In this document: piece after piece, positions 32,901-41,563 of the stretch
Numbering within the stretch: position 1 is the first letter of the stretch
Layout of the letters: the number at the start of each line of letters is the position of its first letter
Assembly (NCBI RefSeq): GCF_030252345.1
Contig: NZ_CP126980.1
Span: 5,347,501-5,411,500 of the forward strand
From: Actinoplanes oblitus
GTDB lineage: Bacteria > Actinomycetota > Actinomycetes > Mycobacteriales > Micromonosporaceae
Direction: 5' to 3'
DNA: 64,000 nucleotides
Position numbers and translations under genes: made by a program
The notes under the pieces: generated by a model
Told to the model about the DNA's origin: nothing
The model's input: the letters and a program-made list of their open reading frames with translations, nothing else
Database searches by the model: none

Positions 32901-34863
32901 CGGCGTCCGGGTGCTCGGCGAACACGTACTCGGACAGCGGCCTGCCGAGCAGCGGGGTCATCACCCGGTCCGCCTCGGCCATCGTCGCGGCCACTATCGG
33001 TTCACGTTCGCGCAGCTCGTGCAGCATGTTGACGTACTGGGAACCCTGCCCGGTGTAGAGGAACGCGACCTTTCCCGGCGTGCCGCGCCCCAGGAACACC
33101 CCCTGGGCCCGCAACATCTTCCACAGCGGCGCGTTCCCGGTGCGCAGCGCCTGGCTCGCCTTGGCCGCCTTGGCGGCCAGGTCGGCCGCGTCGGCGAAGT
33201 CGATGGCGACCCGGACCGCGGCGCCGGCCAGCGCCGGGTCCGGCGGCCGGACCGGCGGGGGGTCACCCGCGGCGGCCCGCTCGCGCAGGGTCTCCAGCTG
33301 GGCCAGCACCTCGGTGTCGTCGCGGCCACCGACCACGGCCGCGCCCCGCAGCGGCGCCCGTGGCGCCGTCGGCGTGACCGTGTCCACCCGCCGGGGCAGG
33401 TCCGCGCCGGCGAACGAGCGGGCCGCACCTGGGTCGCGGTGCCGGCCGGGCTGGTAGTCCTCGAGGACGGCGTGGAAGTTGGTGCCGCCGAAACCGAACG
33501 CGCTCACCCCCGCGTAGCGGACGCCGCCGGCCGGTGCGGGCCACTCCCGCAGTTCGGTGGTGACCCGGAACGGCACGTGGTCCCACTCGACGTTCGGGTT
33601 CGGCACGGCGAAGTGCAGGCTGGGTGGCAGCACCTTCTCGTGCAGGCTGAGCACGGCCTTGACCATCCCGGCCGCCCCGGCGGCGGCCTTCAGGTGACCG
33701 ATGTTGCTCTTCACCGAGCCGAGCGCGATGCTGCCGGGTGCCGCGCCCGCCTTGCCGAACACGTCGGTGAGGCTGGCCAGTTCGGTCGCGTCGCCGACCC
33801 GGGTGGAGGTGCCGTGCGCCTCCACGCAGGTGGCCAGGGCCGGATCGATCCCGGCCACCTGCCAGGCCCGCTCCACGGCGAGCCGCTGGCCCACCGGGTT
33901 GGGCGCGGTGATCCCCTTGCCGCGCCCGTCGCTGGCGCCGCCGACGCCGAGCAGCACCGCGTAGATCCGGTCGCCGTCGCGTTCGGCGTCGGCGAGGCGG
34001 CGCAGCACGAACAGCGCCGCGCCCTCGCCCATCACGAAGCCGTCCGCGCCGGCGTCGAACGGCCGGGTGCCGGTCGCCGACAGGGCGCCGATCTTGCAGA
34101 ATTTGACGAACGCGCCGACATTCATGTTGCGGTCCACACCGCCGGTGACCACCGCGTCGGCCTCGCCGGACTGCAGGGCGTGCAGGGCCGCGGACATCGC
34201 GGCCAGCCCGGAGGCGCAGGCCGCGTCGGTGGTGAAGTTCGGGCCGCGCAGGTCGAAGAGGTTGGCGACCCGGCCGGCGATGATGTTGGTCAGCTCGCCG
34301 GGCATGGTGTCCTCGGTGATCTCCGGCAGGCCGGCCAGCAGCGGCTCGCGGACCTCGGCCAGCAACCGGTCGCGGGCCGCCGGTGGCAGGGCAGCGAACG
34401 ACGGCGCGGCCCGCAGCGCCTGCTCGACCTCGGCGTACTGCACCCGCAGCAGGGTGCGGTAGTGCTTGTCGCCGCCGAGGGCGTTGCCGATGATGACGGC
34501 GGTCCGGTCCGGGTCGACCCGCCAGTCCGGCCAGCCGGCGTCGAGCAGCGCGGCCCGGGCCGCGGCCACCGACCAGCGCTGACCCTCGTCCATCTGGGCG
34601 CCGACAGCGGGCGGCACCGGCAGGCGCCAGGCGAGCGGGTTCCAGTCGTAGTCGCGGACCCAGCCGCCGATGCGCGAGTAGGTGCGATCCGGGGCGCGCG
34701 GGTCCGGGTCGTAGTAGAGGTCGGGATTCCAGCGTTCCGGCGGTACGTCGCTGATCGAGTACCGGCCGGTGGTGAGGTTGCGCCAGAACGCGGTGGCGTC
34801 CGGGGCGTCCGGCATGATCGCGCCGATGCCGACGACGGCGACGGGCGGCGGGGTGGTGCTCAT
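26989..34863 (-). CDS. PUFA-synthase-like iterative megasynthase KS-AT-KS-ACP-ACP-KR-DH
   Basis: 2624 aa. Domains: ketosynthase 1 (about 1-460; C216 in DAACAS, HGTS, NIGH); acyltransferase (about 590-900; S699 in GHSLGEYG); a divergent second ketosynthase (about 985-1500; C1247 in NAACAS, histidines in SHETYTPA and TGHAMG); two nearly identical acyl carrier domains centred on T1626 and T1734 in LGVDTVKQ; ketoreductase (about 1850-2310; ITGAAGS near 2040, SSIAGRFGN); and a hot-dog dehydratase ([12 protein letters not shown] near 2362, YFHGPAYQ). No enoylreductase, methyltransferase or thioesterase is visible. Both carriers have threonine where serine is usual. An internal GGAGGG-ATG lies at the AT/KS2 junction (M959). 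The gene overlaps the acyl-CoA dehydrogenase by 4 bases. Confidence 0.92.
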   Translation of the reverse strand: MSTTPPPVAVVGIGAIMPDAPDATAFWRNLTTGRYSISDVPPERWNPDLYYDPDPRAPDRTYSRIGGWVRDYDWNPLAWRLPVPPAVGAQMDEGQRWSVAAARAALLDAGWPDWRVDPDRTAVIIGNALGGDKHYRTLLRVQYAEVEQALRAAPSFAALPPAARDRLLAEVREPLLAGLPEITEDTMPGELTNIIAGRVANLFDLRGPNFTTDAACASGLAAMSAALHALQSGEADAVVTGGVDRNMNVGAFVKFCKIGALSATGTRPFDAGADGFVMGEGAALFVLRRLADAERDGDRIYAVLLGVGGASDGRGKGITAPNPVGQRLAVERAWQVAGIDPALATCVEAHGTSTRVGDATELASLTDVFGKAGAAPGSIALGSVKSNIGHLKAAAGAAGMVKAVLSLHEKVLPPSLHFAVPNPNVEWDHVPFRVTTELREWPAPAGGVRYAGVSAFGFGGTNFHAVLEDYQPGRHRDPGAARSFAGADLPRRVDTVTPTAPRAPLRGAAVVGGRDDTEVLAQLETLRERAAAGDPPPVRPPDPALAGAAVRVAIDFADAADLAAKAAKASQALRTGNAPLWKMLRAQGVFLGRGTPGKVAFLYTGQGSQYVNMLHELREREPIVAATMAEADRVMTPLLGRPLSEYVFAEHPDAGTTQRLARQLMQTEITQPAVLATDLALTRLLAAYGVRPDLVIGHSLGEYGALVAAGVLSFDAALEAVSARGRGMAGLAMADNGAMAAVTAPLDEIERVVTATDGYVVIANLNSTSQAVIGGATDAVNRAVDAFRAAGLSADRIPVSHAFHTAIVAPVSEPLTAVLRRLDVRPPALPIVSNVTGDFYPPAATPETIVELLGRQVASPVQFVSGLRTLYAAGARIFVEVGPKKALQGFTADVLGDDVLSLYTNHPKTGDIASFNQALCGLYAAGLGFGEIQPAAPVAAVATTTTSEISPATTGGTTMTTDRYTELGHLFADAIERGLRVYSGATSPAGGTPAPAGTDPVVVTGAALGLPGVPRVFDDENLARILAGQQFIDTIPHGLRRAMVDRHITRLVKPAAGDPTFVPIDSEADVIKLAGRGAHVDIVTEFGVDPAREAALDRGTKLAVGAGFDALRDAGIPLVMHYKTSTLGTRLPDRWGLPESLRDDTGVIFASAFPGLDNFARDLERYYTDRSRRDQLAALEAVRARIRGDEPAAAETDRRIRELRHLLDSDGYTFDRRFLFRILSMGHAQFAEIIGARGPNTQINAACASTTQAVALAEDWIRAGRCRRVVVISADDATTDTLLPWLGSGFLASGAAATDDVVEEAAMPFDRRRHGMIVGMGAAAFVVESAAAARERGLQPICEVLGAVTANSAFHGTRLDVDHIGQVMEQLIRQAEARGVDRHAIAPATAFVSHETYTPARGGSAAAEINALRRVFGADADAVVITNTKGFTGHAMGAGIEDVVAIKALETGLVPPVPNFKEPDPELGRLNLSTGGAYPVRYALRLAAGFGSQIAMSLLRWTPPADGQHRSPRELGYAYRITDPAAWQRWLAGLSGGATDLEVVQRRLRIADTAPAAAPAVVRPQPPAPVSVPEPAPIPPAAPVEPVTTSDEITEAVVGIVSQLTGYPSDLLDLDLDLEADLGVDTVKQAEVFAAVRERFGVAREDALRLRDFPTLTHVIGWVREKTAAAAPVAAAAAAAAPPPAEVSPFDGTTTAAPDEITEAVVGIVSRLTGYPSDLLDLDLDLEADLGVDTVKQAEVFAAVRERFGVARDDALRLRDFPTLTHVIGWVRERLDATPAVAPAELPAPATTGDLAPAPTVTGSLTATDRITRRVPVPALRPELAGCLPTGVVLDGGTRILVMPDSAGTGEALAAELREHGAEVLMLRPGEPDHGQDDFLAAGPVHGVYWLAGLDDEGPLDQLDADGWHAALQTRVRALHTTMRRCYEHSPFLVTGTRLGGYHGYHEAGATCPLGGAVTGFAKAYRRERPDALVKAVDFGTGPDPAALATRLIEETLGDPGCVEVGYADGHRWGVGLAERPFPAGDGALGPDQVFVITGAAGSIVSAITADLAAACRGTFHLLDLTPEPDPADADLRRYTENRDALKTELAARMREHGDRPTPARIERELAHLERRQAALTAIQAIERAGGTAHYHQVDLTDPDAVRRALTAVREQHDRVDVLLHAAGVEISHLLPDKEPNEFGLVLGVKADGLHAVLRALDGVPLGTVIAFSSIAGRFGNAGQTDYSAANDLQCKILSSLRRTRPDTRVCAVDWTAWGDIGMATRGSIPAMMAQAGVEMLPAEAGVAWIRRELATGVPDREVLVAGALGALAGEPHDSGGVDPAAWPSGGAFAGRVARFGLHDGLVVESTLDPVQVPFLDHHRIDGVPVLPGVMGIEAFAEAARLLVPGAHVTGAADVDFLAPVKFHRDEPRTLTVTALVRPDGAGLAAECRLTTERTLPGADRPQRTVHFTGTIRLAAEPPDAEQAPAAVPEPGDAATLTPADVYRLYFHGPAYQVVEAAWPVGDGAAARYAADLPAATGEPTLTAARLLELCFQTAGLVEAGHEGRLALPRHLDTLRLGAAPAERAGLLAVVAPDGTGGFDARVVDGDTVVLAVRGYRSVPLPDTPPEQVIAPIRSILRRG
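29546..29771 (-). repeat. Tandem ACP repeat, copy 2 in protein order
   Basis: This 226-base unit encodes the second acyl carrier domain (centre T1734) and is almost identical to 29870-30095, with only four or so differences seen by eye. Confidence 0.9.
29870..30095 (-). repeat. Tandem ACP repeat, copy 1 in protein order
   Basis: This 226-base unit encodes the first acyl carrier domain (centre T1626). Its start is offset by 324 bases from the other copy. Identity that includes synonymous positions implies recent duplication or gene conversion. Confidence 0.9.
31987..32000 (-). promoter_or_regulatory. Internal Shine-Dalgarno and ATG within megasynthase
   Basis: On the minus strand GGAGGGACCACCATG places a strong ribosome site 6 bases before the in-frame M959, exactly in the Ala/Thr-rich linker between AT and KS2. 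Translation from here would give a 1666-aa KS2-ACP-ACP-KR-DH protein. It may be a relic of two genes that fused, or a functional second start. Confidence 0.55.
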
Positions 34864-36518
34864 GAGGGGGTCTCCTGGGTGGGTGCCCGGCCGTAGACCG
34901 CGTCGGCGATCCGGTCGAGGTCGGCGATCAGGCCGGCCTGCACGGCGCGGACCCGGTCGAGGGGCAGGGTGGCGGCCAGAGCGGTGGAGCCGGCGCCGAC
35001 GATCCAGCGCAGGCCCTCCTCGGCCACCTTCAGCGCCGCTTCGCGGGCGAAGACCCGGCTGATCGCGGCGAGGGCGTCCGGCGTGAAGCGGCGGTCCGCC
35101 TTGGGTGCGGGGGTGCCGGCGGCGCGCCGGGCCAGGGCCGCTGCGCTCTCGGCGTACGCGATCAGCTCACCGAGCCGCAGCAGGATGTGCTGGTGGCGGG
35201 TCAGCCGACCGGCCCGGCACGCCTCCATCAGCTCGGCCAGGCAGTCCAGCGCGAGGGCCGCGGCTGGGGCACCGCACGCGTCGGGCAGGCCGGCCAGCTC
35301 GCGGGCCGCGTCCCGGTAGTACTCGCCGCGGGTCTTGAGGTGCTGCTGCCAGCGGTCCCGGGCGATGGTCATCTCCAGGATCTCCGAGGTGCCCTCGTAG
35401 ATCGTGGTGATCCGGACGTCGCGTTTGATCTTCTCGACCAGGTACGGGCGGGTGTAGCCGTAGCCGCCGTGCGCCTGGATCGCCGCCTCGGCCGCGGCGT
35501 TGCCGGACTCGGTGGCCAGGTACTTCGCGATCGCGCCGGCGGTGTTCAGCGCTTCCGCCGGGCTGTCGCCGGCGTCGATCAGCGCCGCGGTCTGCTCCAG
35601 GAACGCGCGGGCCGCCTCCAGCCGGACCACGTGCGGCACGATCAGCTTGTGGGTGTAGCCCTGTTTGGCGGCCAGCAGCGTGCCGCCCTGCACCCGCTGC
35701 TGGGAGTAGCCGATCGCCCGCTCCAGCGCGGCCCAGCCGCCGCCGAGGCCGAACGCCGCGACCATCACCCGGGTGTAGCCGAACACCTGTTGCGCCTGCT
35801 GCAGGCCGCGGCCCTCGACCCGGCCGACCAGGTGCTCGGCCGGGACCTCGACGTCGTCGAGGAAGAGTGCCGCGGTGTTGGACAGCCGGATGCCGTGCTT
35901 GTCCTCCGGCGGCGCGGCGGTGAACCCGGGCGTGCCCTTCTCCACCACGAACCAGGACGGGCCACCGGGGGCGAGGGCGAGCACGGTGGTGACGTCGGCG
36001 ATCGACCCGTTGCTGATCCACTGTTTGCGCCCGGTGAGCCGGTACGCGGTGACCCGCCCGCCGTTCTCGACCGGGGTGGCCGTGGTGGTCAGCGCCCCGA
36101 GGTCGCTGCCGGCCTCCGGCTCGGTGGCGCCGTAGGCGAACATGGTGCCCTGCTCGGCGATCCGGCCCAGCCACTCCTTGCGCTGCTCGGGCGTGGCACC
36201 GACCAGGATCGGGTCGCTGCCCAGGAAGGTGGCGAACACCCCGGTGGCCACGCCGATGTCGACCCGGGCGAGGCGCTCACAGACCCGGTACGCGTCGAAG
36301 GCGCCACCGCCGAGCCCGCCGTACTCCTCCGGGACGAAGACCAGGTGCACGCCGAGGTCGTCGCCGCACATGGCGCGCAGCACGTCCTCCGGGCAGACGT
36401 CCTCGTGGTCGAGTTCGAGCAGGCGGCTGTCCGGCAGTGCTCCGGCGGCGAAGTCGTCCAGTGCGGACAGCATCATCGCCAGCGTGTCCGGGTCGAGCCC
36501 GGTGGTCCGGGTGCTCAT
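34860..36518 (-). CDS. Acyl-CoA dehydrogenase, long form (VLCAD-like)
   Basis: 552 aa. The FAD/acyl-CoA core (about 20-400) has [44 protein letters not shown] and the catalytic-base region [18 protein letters not shown] helical C-terminal extension of ~150 residues makes it longer than the usual ~385-aa enzymes and like the very-long-chain and ACAD9 forms. It would form a trans-2 or other double bond and hand electrons to ETF. It overlaps EtfD upstream (ATGA) and the megasynthase downstream (ATGA), which ties desaturation tightly to chain synthesis. Whether it works on CoA or carrier-bound chains cannot be read from sequence. Confidence 0.92.
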   Translation of the reverse strand: MSTRTTGLDPDTLAMMLSALDDFAAGALPDSRLLELDHEDVCPEDVLRAMCGDDLGVHLVFVPEEYGGLGGGAFDAYRVCERLARVDIGVATGVFATFLGSDPILVGATPEQRKEWLGRIAEQGTMFAYGATEPEAGSDLGALTTTATPVENGGRVTAYRLTGRKQWISNGSIADVTTVLALAPGGPSWFVVEKGTPGFTAAPPEDKHGIRLSNTAALFLDDVEVPAEHLVGRVEGRGLQQAQQVFGYTRVMVAAFGLGGGWAALERAIGYSQQRVQGGTLLAAKQGYTHKLIVPHVVRLEAARAFLEQTAALIDAGDSPAEALNTAGAIAKYLATESGNAAAEAAIQAHGGYGYTRPYLVEKIKRDVRITTIYEGTSEILEMTIARDRWQQHLKTRGEYYRDAARELAGLPDACGAPAAALALDCLAELMEACRAGRLTRHQHILLRLGELIAYAESAAALARRAAGTPAPKADRRFTPDALAAISRVFAREAALKVAEEGLRWIVGAGSTALAATLPLDRVRAVQAGLIADLDRIADAVYGRAPTQETPS

Positions 36519-38620
36519 CGGGTGGCCCCTTCCGGGTCGTCGGGGATGGCACGGACGGAACGCAGCAGGACGCCGGCGACGTCGGTCACCGTCACGCCCT
36601 CGGCGGCACGCTGCGCCACGCCGTCGGCCAGCATGTCGATGCAGTAGGGGCAGGCGGCCGCCACCACGTCCGCGCCGGTGGCCAGCAGCTCGTCGGTGCG
36701 GGCCTCGTTGATCCGGGTGCCGAGCGGCTCCTCCAGCCACATCCGGGCGCCGCCGGCCCCGCAGCAGAAGGACCGCTCGCGGGTCCGGTCCGGCTCGGTC
36801 AGGCGCACCCCGGCGACGCTGCCCAGGATGTCCCGCGGGGGTGCGAAGATCCGGTTGTGCCGGCCCAGGTAGCACGGGTCGTGGTAGGTCACGGTGGCCT
36901 GCACCGGGGTGACCGGGGTGAGCCGGCCCTCGGCGAGCAGCCGGGACAGCAGCTGGGTGTGGTGCACCACCTCGAAGGTGCCCCCCAGCTGCGGATACTC
37001 GTTGGCCAGGCTGTTGAAGCAGTGCGCGCAGGTCGTCACGATCTTCCGGACGCCGGCCGCGGTGAGCGTCGCCACGTTCTGCCGGGCCAGCTCCTGGAAG
37101 AGCAGCTCGTTGCCGAGCCGCCGGGCCGGATCGCCGGTGCAGGTCTCCCCCGAGCCGAGCACGGCGTACCCGACACCGGCGGTGTGCAGCAGCTCGGCGA
37201 CCGCCTGGCTGGTCCGCACGGCACGCTCGTCGAAGGCGCCGGCGCAGCCGACCCAGAACAGGTATTCGGCGTCGTCGGGCAGCGCCTCGCCGTCGCCCAG
37301 GACCCGCACCGGGAAGTCCAGCTTGGCGGTCCAGTCCAGGCGGTTGGCGGCGCCGCGGCCCCAGGGGTCGCCGGCGTGCTCCAGGTTGCGCAGCAGCACC
37401 GCCGCCTCGCGCGGGAAGCTGGCCTCCATCACCACCTGGTAGCGGCGCATGTCGACGATGTGGTCGACGTGCTCGATGTCGACCGGGCACTGCTCGACGC
37501 AGGCCCCGCAGGTCGTGCACGACCACAGCACGTCCGGGGTGATCACGCCGCCCTCGGCGACCAGCGGTCGCTGGGCCTCGGCCGCCGCGAGCGCGTCCAC
37601 CCCCGCGTGATCGTCGCCGGCCAGCAGGTAGGGCGCCTTGGCCAGGGCGTGGTCCCGCAAGCTCATGATCAGCAGCTTGGGCGAGAGCGGCTTGCCGGTG
37701 TTCCACGCCGGGCACTGGGACTGGCAGCGGCCGCACTCGGTGCAGCTGGCGAAGTCCAGCATGCCCTTCCAGGTGAAGTCCTCGATCGCGCCGCGGCCGA
37801 TCACGTCGTCCTCGCCCGGATCGTCGAAGTCGACGAGCTTGCCACCGGAGCGCACCGGTTGCAGGGCGCCCAGCGCCCGCGGCCGGCGGGAGAACGCCAC
37901 GTTGGGCGCGGCGGTGAAGATGTGCAGGTGCTTGGAGTGCACCACGATGACCAGGAAGGTCAGCACCACGCCGAGCGCGAGCAGCAGCCCCGCCGTCTCG
38001 ATCACGTCGTTCGCGGTGGTGCCCAGCGGCGCGAGCACCCGGGCGACGACTTCAGAGGCGAAGGCGCCATCGGCGTACGGAAAATTGCCGGTGTTGATCT
38101 GTGCCCCGCGGTACAGCAGCAGGGTCCACACCACGTTGAAGATCATGAAGAGGATCAGCCATGCGCCGCCCAGGTGCGAGCCGAAGAACCGGGAGCGGGT
38201 GCCCTCGCGGGCCGGCAGGTGTCGCAGCCGGATGGCGGCGAAGACCAGCACGGCGAGCAGGACCGCGACGGCGAACAGGTCCTCGAGGAAGCCCAGCCAC
38301 GGCTGGGTGCCGATCCACGGGAGGTGGAAGTCCCGGTCGACCAGCGCGCCGTAACCCTCGATCAGGGTGAGCCCGAGGATCAGGAAACCCCAGAAGGTGA
38401 GCAGGTGCGCGGTCCCCGGCACCGTCCACTTGAGCAGTTTGCGCTGGCCGAGCACCTCGGTGAGCTCCGCGCGCACCCGCGCGGCCACTCCCCTGGTGCG
38501 GCCGGGCTCAGCCGGCTGCCCGGCCCGGCCGAGCCGGTACAGCATCAGCAGCCGCCGCCCGGCCAGGCCGGACGCGACGACGGTGAGGAGCAGTCCGAGG
38601 ATCACCCGCACGGCCATCAT
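36515..38620 (-). CDS. etfD: EtfD-like membrane Fe-S ETF:menaquinone oxidoreductase
   Basis: 701 aa. About five or six transmembrane helices (residues 1-240) are followed by two 4Fe-4S sites ([12 protein letters not shown] and [17 protein letters not shown]) and two cysteine-rich CCG domains (GCAGAF..., CAHCFNSL, and [14 protein letters not shown]). This heterodisulfide-reductase-like layout matches mycobacterial EtfD, which takes electrons from EtfBA and reduces menaquinone in the membrane. It starts 6 bases after the etfA stop and overlaps the acyl-CoA dehydrogenase by 4 bases. Two adjacent ATG codons are possible starts (38620 and 38617). Confidence 0.9.
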   Translation of the reverse strand: MMAVRVILGLLLTVVASGLAGRRLLMLYRLGRAGQPAEPGRTRGVAARVRAELTEVLGQRKLLKWTVPGTAHLLTFWGFLILGLTLIEGYGALVDRDFHLPWIGTQPWLGFLEDLFAVAVLLAVLVFAAIRLRHLPAREGTRSRFFGSHLGGAWLILFMIFNVVWTLLLYRGAQINTGNFPYADGAFASEVVARVLAPLGTTANDVIETAGLLLALGVVLTFLVIVVHSKHLHIFTAAPNVAFSRRPRALGALQPVRSGGKLVDFDDPGEDDVIGRGAIEDFTWKGMLDFASCTECGRCQSQCPAWNTGKPLSPKLLIMSLRDHALAKAPYLLAGDDHAGVDALAAAEAQRPLVAEGGVITPDVLWSCTTCGACVEQCPVDIEHVDHIVDMRRYQVVMEASFPREAAVLLRNLEHAGDPWGRGAANRLDWTAKLDFPVRVLGDGEALPDDAEYLFWVGCAGAFDERAVRTSQAVAELLHTAGVGYAVLGSGETCTGDPARRLGNELLFQELARQNVATLTAAGVRKIVTTCAHCFNSLANEYPQLGGTFEVVHHTQLLSRLLAEGRLTPVTPVQATVTYHDPCYLGRHNRIFAPPRDILGSVAGVRLTEPDRTRERSFCCGAGGARMWLEEPLGTRINEARTDELLATGADVVAAACPYCIDMLADGVAQRAAEGVTVTDVAGVLLRSVRAIPDDPEGATR

Positions 38621-38626
38621 GGCGGC

Positions 38627-39559
38627 TCATCCACGCCGCTGCTGGATCTCGGCGATCAGCGCCGGGACGATGGTGTGCAGGTCACCGACCACCCCGAAGT
38701 CGGCGATCTCGAAGATCGGCGCCTTCGGGTCCTTGTTGATCGCCACGATGGTGTGCGAGCCCTGCATGCCGGCGCGGTGCTGGATCGCACCGGAGATCCC
38801 GCCGGCCAGGTAGAGCTGCGGGGTGACCGTCTTGCCGGTCTGCCCGACCTGCAGCTCGTGCGGGCACCAGCCCAGGTCGGTGGCGGCCCGGGACGCGCCG
38901 ACGGCGCCGCCGAGCGTGTCGGCCAGCCGCTCCAACAGGGCGAATCCGTCCGCCGAGCCGACACCGCGGCCACCGGCGACGACCACCGTGGCGTCGGTCA
39001 ACTCGGGGCGCCCGCTGGCCACCTTGGGCCGGCGCGACACCAGGCGGGGGGCCGGCGCCGGCGCGGCGGCCGGCTGCGGAACCGGCACCACCCGCGGCTC
39101 GACCGGCATCTCCTGCGGGGACACCGTGTTCGGCCGGACCGTGACCACCGGAGTTCCCCGGCACACCTGGCTGTCCACCAGCCAGGCACCGGCGAACACC
39201 GCCTGGGTGACGACCGGGCCGTCCGGACCGGCGGTGACGTCGACCGCGCCGGTGATCAGGCCGGCGTCCAGCCGGACGGCCAGCCGCGCGGCGATCTCGC
39301 TGCCCGCCGGGCCGGCGGTGATCAGCACGGCGGCGGGTGCGGTGCGACCGGCCAGCTCGGCCAGGGCCGTCACCGGTTCGGGCACCGGGTGCACCGTCGC
39401 GGCGCCGTACCGGCCCAGGACGGCGACCAGCGCGGGGTCGGCGTCTCCGGTGATCACCGCGGCTGGTTCGCCCAGGCGGCGGGCCAGGGTCAGCAGTTCC
39501 AGAGCCGGCTTGCGGACGTCGGCGCCGTCGTGTTCGACGAGGACCAAGACTGTACTCAC
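38627..39559 (-). CDS. etfA: Electron transfer flavoprotein alpha subunit
   Basis: 310 aa from a GTG with GAGGGAGGGG upstream. The C-terminal FAD domain is typical: [47 protein letters not shown] and [22 protein letters not shown]. With EtfB it forms the soluble electron carrier between the neighbouring acyl-CoA dehydrogenase and EtfD. It lies 25 bases after etfB. Dedicated ETF genes inside a biosynthetic operon are unusual. Confidence 0.95.
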   Translation of the reverse strand: MSTVLVLVEHDGADVRKPALELLTLARRLGEPAAVITGDADPALVAVLGRYGAATVHPVPEPVTALAELAGRTAPAAVLITAGPAGSEIAARLAVRLDAGLITGAVDVTAGPDGPVVTQAVFAGAWLVDSQVCRGTPVVTVRPNTVSPQEMPVEPRVVPVPQPAAAPAPAPRLVSRRPKVASGRPELTDATVVVAGGRGVGSADGFALLERLADTLGGAVGASRAATDLGWCPHELQVGQTGKTVTPQLYLAGGISGAIQHRAGMQGSHTIVAINKDPKAPIFEIADFGVVGDLHTIVPALIAEIQQRRG

Positions 39560-39584
39560 CGTGCCCCTCCCTCGGGGTCGTGGT

Positions 39585-40355
39585 TCACAGCAGCTTGTTC
39601 GCGGCCAGGAAGTCGGCCAACTGGACGGCCGCGTCGCCCTCGTCGGTGATGACGGTGCCCGCCTCGCGGGCCGGCCGGGGGCGTACCGCCCGGACCACTG
39701 TGGCGGCGCCGATCCGCTCCGGCGCGATCCCGAGGTCGGCCAGCGACCAGGTGACGACCGGCTTCTTCTTGGCGGCGACGATGTTGCGGAACGACGGCAG
39801 CCGCACGTCGCCGGACCGGTCGGTGATCGACAGCAGCGCGGGCAGCGGCGCGGTCAGCTCCTCGGTGGCCACGTCGGTGTCGCGCCGCGCGGTGACCGCC
39901 GAGCCGTCCGTGCTCAGCTCGGCGGCGAGGGTCACCGCCGGCACGCCGAGCCGGTCGGCGACCATCGCGGGGACCACCGACATCTCCGCGTCGGTCGACG
40001 CCATGCCGCAGAGCACCAGGTCGAACCCGGCCTGCCGCAGCGCGGTGGCGAGTACCAGCGAGGTGGCGACGGCGTCCGCGCCGTGCAGCGCGTCGTCGAG
40101 GACGTGGACGGCGTCGTCGCCGCCCATGGCGAGGGCCTTGCGCAGGCCGTCGGCGGCCCGGGCCGGGCCCATCGTCAGGTAGCGGACGTGCGCGCCGGGA
40201 ACCGTCTCGGCGATCCGGAGCGCCTGTTCGACGGCGTACTCGTCCAGCTCGGACAGGCGGCCCTCGACGTTCTGCCGGTCGAGCGTGTGGTCGTCGGCGA
40301 AGCTCCACGTGGCGGTGGGCTCGGGAACGTACTTGACCAGGACTACGATCTTCAT
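39585..40355 (-). CDS. etfB: Electron transfer flavoprotein beta subunit
   Basis: 256 aa, [13 protein letters not shown]..., with the AMP-binding region [14 protein letters not shown] and [21 protein letters not shown]. Ribosome site AGGGGAATCCC precedes the ATG at 40355; longer upstream starts are unsupported. It is the first gene of the etfB-etfA-etfD-acyl-CoA dehydrogenase-megasynthase-carboxylase operon. The 139 bases between it and divergent gpsA contain two inverted repeats that could be operators. Confidence 0.95.
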   Translation of the reverse strand: MKIVVLVKYVPEPTATWSFADDHTLDRQNVEGRLSELDEYAVEQALRIAETVPGAHVRYLTMGPARAADGLRKALAMGGDDAVHVLDDALHGADAVATSLVLATALRQAGFDLVLCGMASTDAEMSVVPAMVADRLGVPAVTLAAELSTDGSAVTARRDTDVATEELTAPLPALLSITDRSGDVRLPSFRNIVAAKKKPVVTWSLADLGIAPERIGAATVVRAVRPRPAREAGTVITDEGDAAVQLADFLAANKLL

Positions 40356-40387
40356 GGGATTCCCCTGTGGATGCGGTAGTGCCTCAA

Positions 40388-40420
40388 CTACGCACCGTAG
40401 AAACAATCGTCGATCGATTG
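40388..40420. promoter_or_regulatory. Two adjacent inverted repeats in etfB/gpsA divergent promoter region
   Basis: CTACG-CAC-CGTAG (40388-40400) and CAATCG-TCGAT-CGATTG (40404-40420) are both perfect in their arms and lie 33-65 bases upstream of the etfB start. This is the expected place and style for a TetR- or GntR-type repressor that controls the lipid operon. No regulator gene is present in the cluster. Confidence 0.45.
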
Positions 40421-40494
40421 CAGGGACCAATGACCCTGATGCTCGGGCCTGTCGCTGGTTGCCCGGGGCCGCCACGAGTGCGGAGACTGGCGGC

Positions 40495-41511
40495 ATGACG
40501 CTCCGCAGCCCATCGGTGGCCGTGCTCGGCGGTGGGACCTGGGGCACCGTTGTCGCGTCGATCACCGCCCGCCACACCGAGACCGTGCTGTGGCTGCGGG
40601 ACCCGGCGCTCGCGGCGACCATCGGCGAAACCCACCGGAACCCGCGCTACCTGCCCGACTTCTCCCTGACGCCCACCTTGCGCGCGACCGCCGACCTGGC
40701 CGGGGCGGTCCGCGACGCCGACGTGCTGATCGCCGCGGTGCCGTCGCAGTACCTGCGCGGCGTACTGATGGCGGCCGCCGACCACGTGCGTCCACTGATT
40801 TCGGTGATCAGCCTGGTCAAGGGCCTGGAGCAGGGCACCCGCAAGCGGATGACCGAGGTGGTCGCCGAGGTGCTGCCCGGGCATCCGGCCGGCGTGCTCT
40901 CCGGCCCGAACATCGCCCGGGAGATCGCCCGGGGATACGCCGCCGCCGCCACCCTGGCCATGCCGCACCACCACACCGCGCAGGCGTTGCAGGCCATCTT
41001 CAACACCGGCCGCTACCGCGTCTACACCAGCGACGACGTGATCGGCGTGGAGATCGCCGGCGCGCTGAAGAACGTCTTCGCGATCGCCGTCGGCCTCGGC
41101 GACGGGCTCGGCGCCGGCGACAACACCCGCGCCATGGTGATCACCCGCTCGCTGCACGAGCTGACCCGGCTCGGCACCGCCGTCGGCGGCCGCCCGGAGA
41201 CGTTCGCCGGCCTCGCCGGCATGGGTGACCTGATCGTCACCTGCGTCAGTCCGTACAGCCGCAACCGGCACATCGGCGTCGAGCTCGGCCGCGGCCGTCC
41301 GCTGCCGGAGATCCTCGCCGGGATGCGCCAGGTCGCGGAGGGCGTGCGAACGACGGCGGCGGTCACCAAGCTCGCCGCCGAACAAGGGGTCGAGATGCCG
41401 ATCGCCCACGAGGTCGACGCCGTGCTCAACCACGGCCAGCCGGTCGAGCAGACGTACCGGGGACTGCTGCGGGTGGTGCCCGGCCACGAGTTCTACGGCG
41501 ACACCTGGTAG
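40495..41511 (+). CDS. gpsA: NAD(P)H-dependent glycerol-3-phosphate dehydrogenase
   Basis: 338 aa. The N-terminal Rossmann motif is VAVLGGGTWGTVVAS; the catalytic C-terminal domain has EIAGALKNVFAIAVGLGDGLGAGDNTRAM, GLAGMGDLIVTC and SRNRHIGVELGRG. It reduces dihydroxyacetone phosphate to sn-glycerol-3-phosphate, the backbone of glycerophospholipids. It is divergent from the etf-megasynthase operon, which may place backbone supply beside acyl-chain synthesis. The ATG at 40495 precedes the Rossmann motif by the normal distance. It could be a second copy in the genome. Confidence 0.94.
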   Translation: MTLRSPSVAVLGGGTWGTVVASITARHTETVLWLRDPALAATIGETHRNPRYLPDFSLTPTLRATADLAGAVRDADVLIAAVPSQYLRGVLMAAADHVRPLISVISLVKGLEQGTRKRMTEVVAEVLPGHPAGVLSGPNIAREIARGYAAAATLAMPHHHTAQALQAIFNTGRYRVYTSDDVIGVEIAGALKNVFAIAVGLGDGLGAGDNTRAMVITRSLHELTRLGTAVGGRPETFAGLAGMGDLIVTCVSPYSRNRHIGVELGRGRPLPEILAGMRQVAEGVRTTAAVTKLAAEQGVEMPIAHEVDAVLNHGQPVEQTYRGLLRVVPGHEFYGDTW

Positions 41512-41563
41512 CCGGGACTCTCGGCCCTTGGCGGGTGCGCCGCCACCGGCCCACACTGACGGC

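Noticed and set aside
34860..37736. 958-codon extension of the acyl-CoA dehydrogenase frame
   Set aside because: The upstream part runs antiparallel to nothing recognisable and through the EtfD gene; the domain begins at 36518, coupled to the EtfD stop.
36437..39649. Long plus-strand frame across EtfD and etfA
   Set aside because: Shadow of two genes with clear iron-sulfur and FAD motifs on the minus strand.
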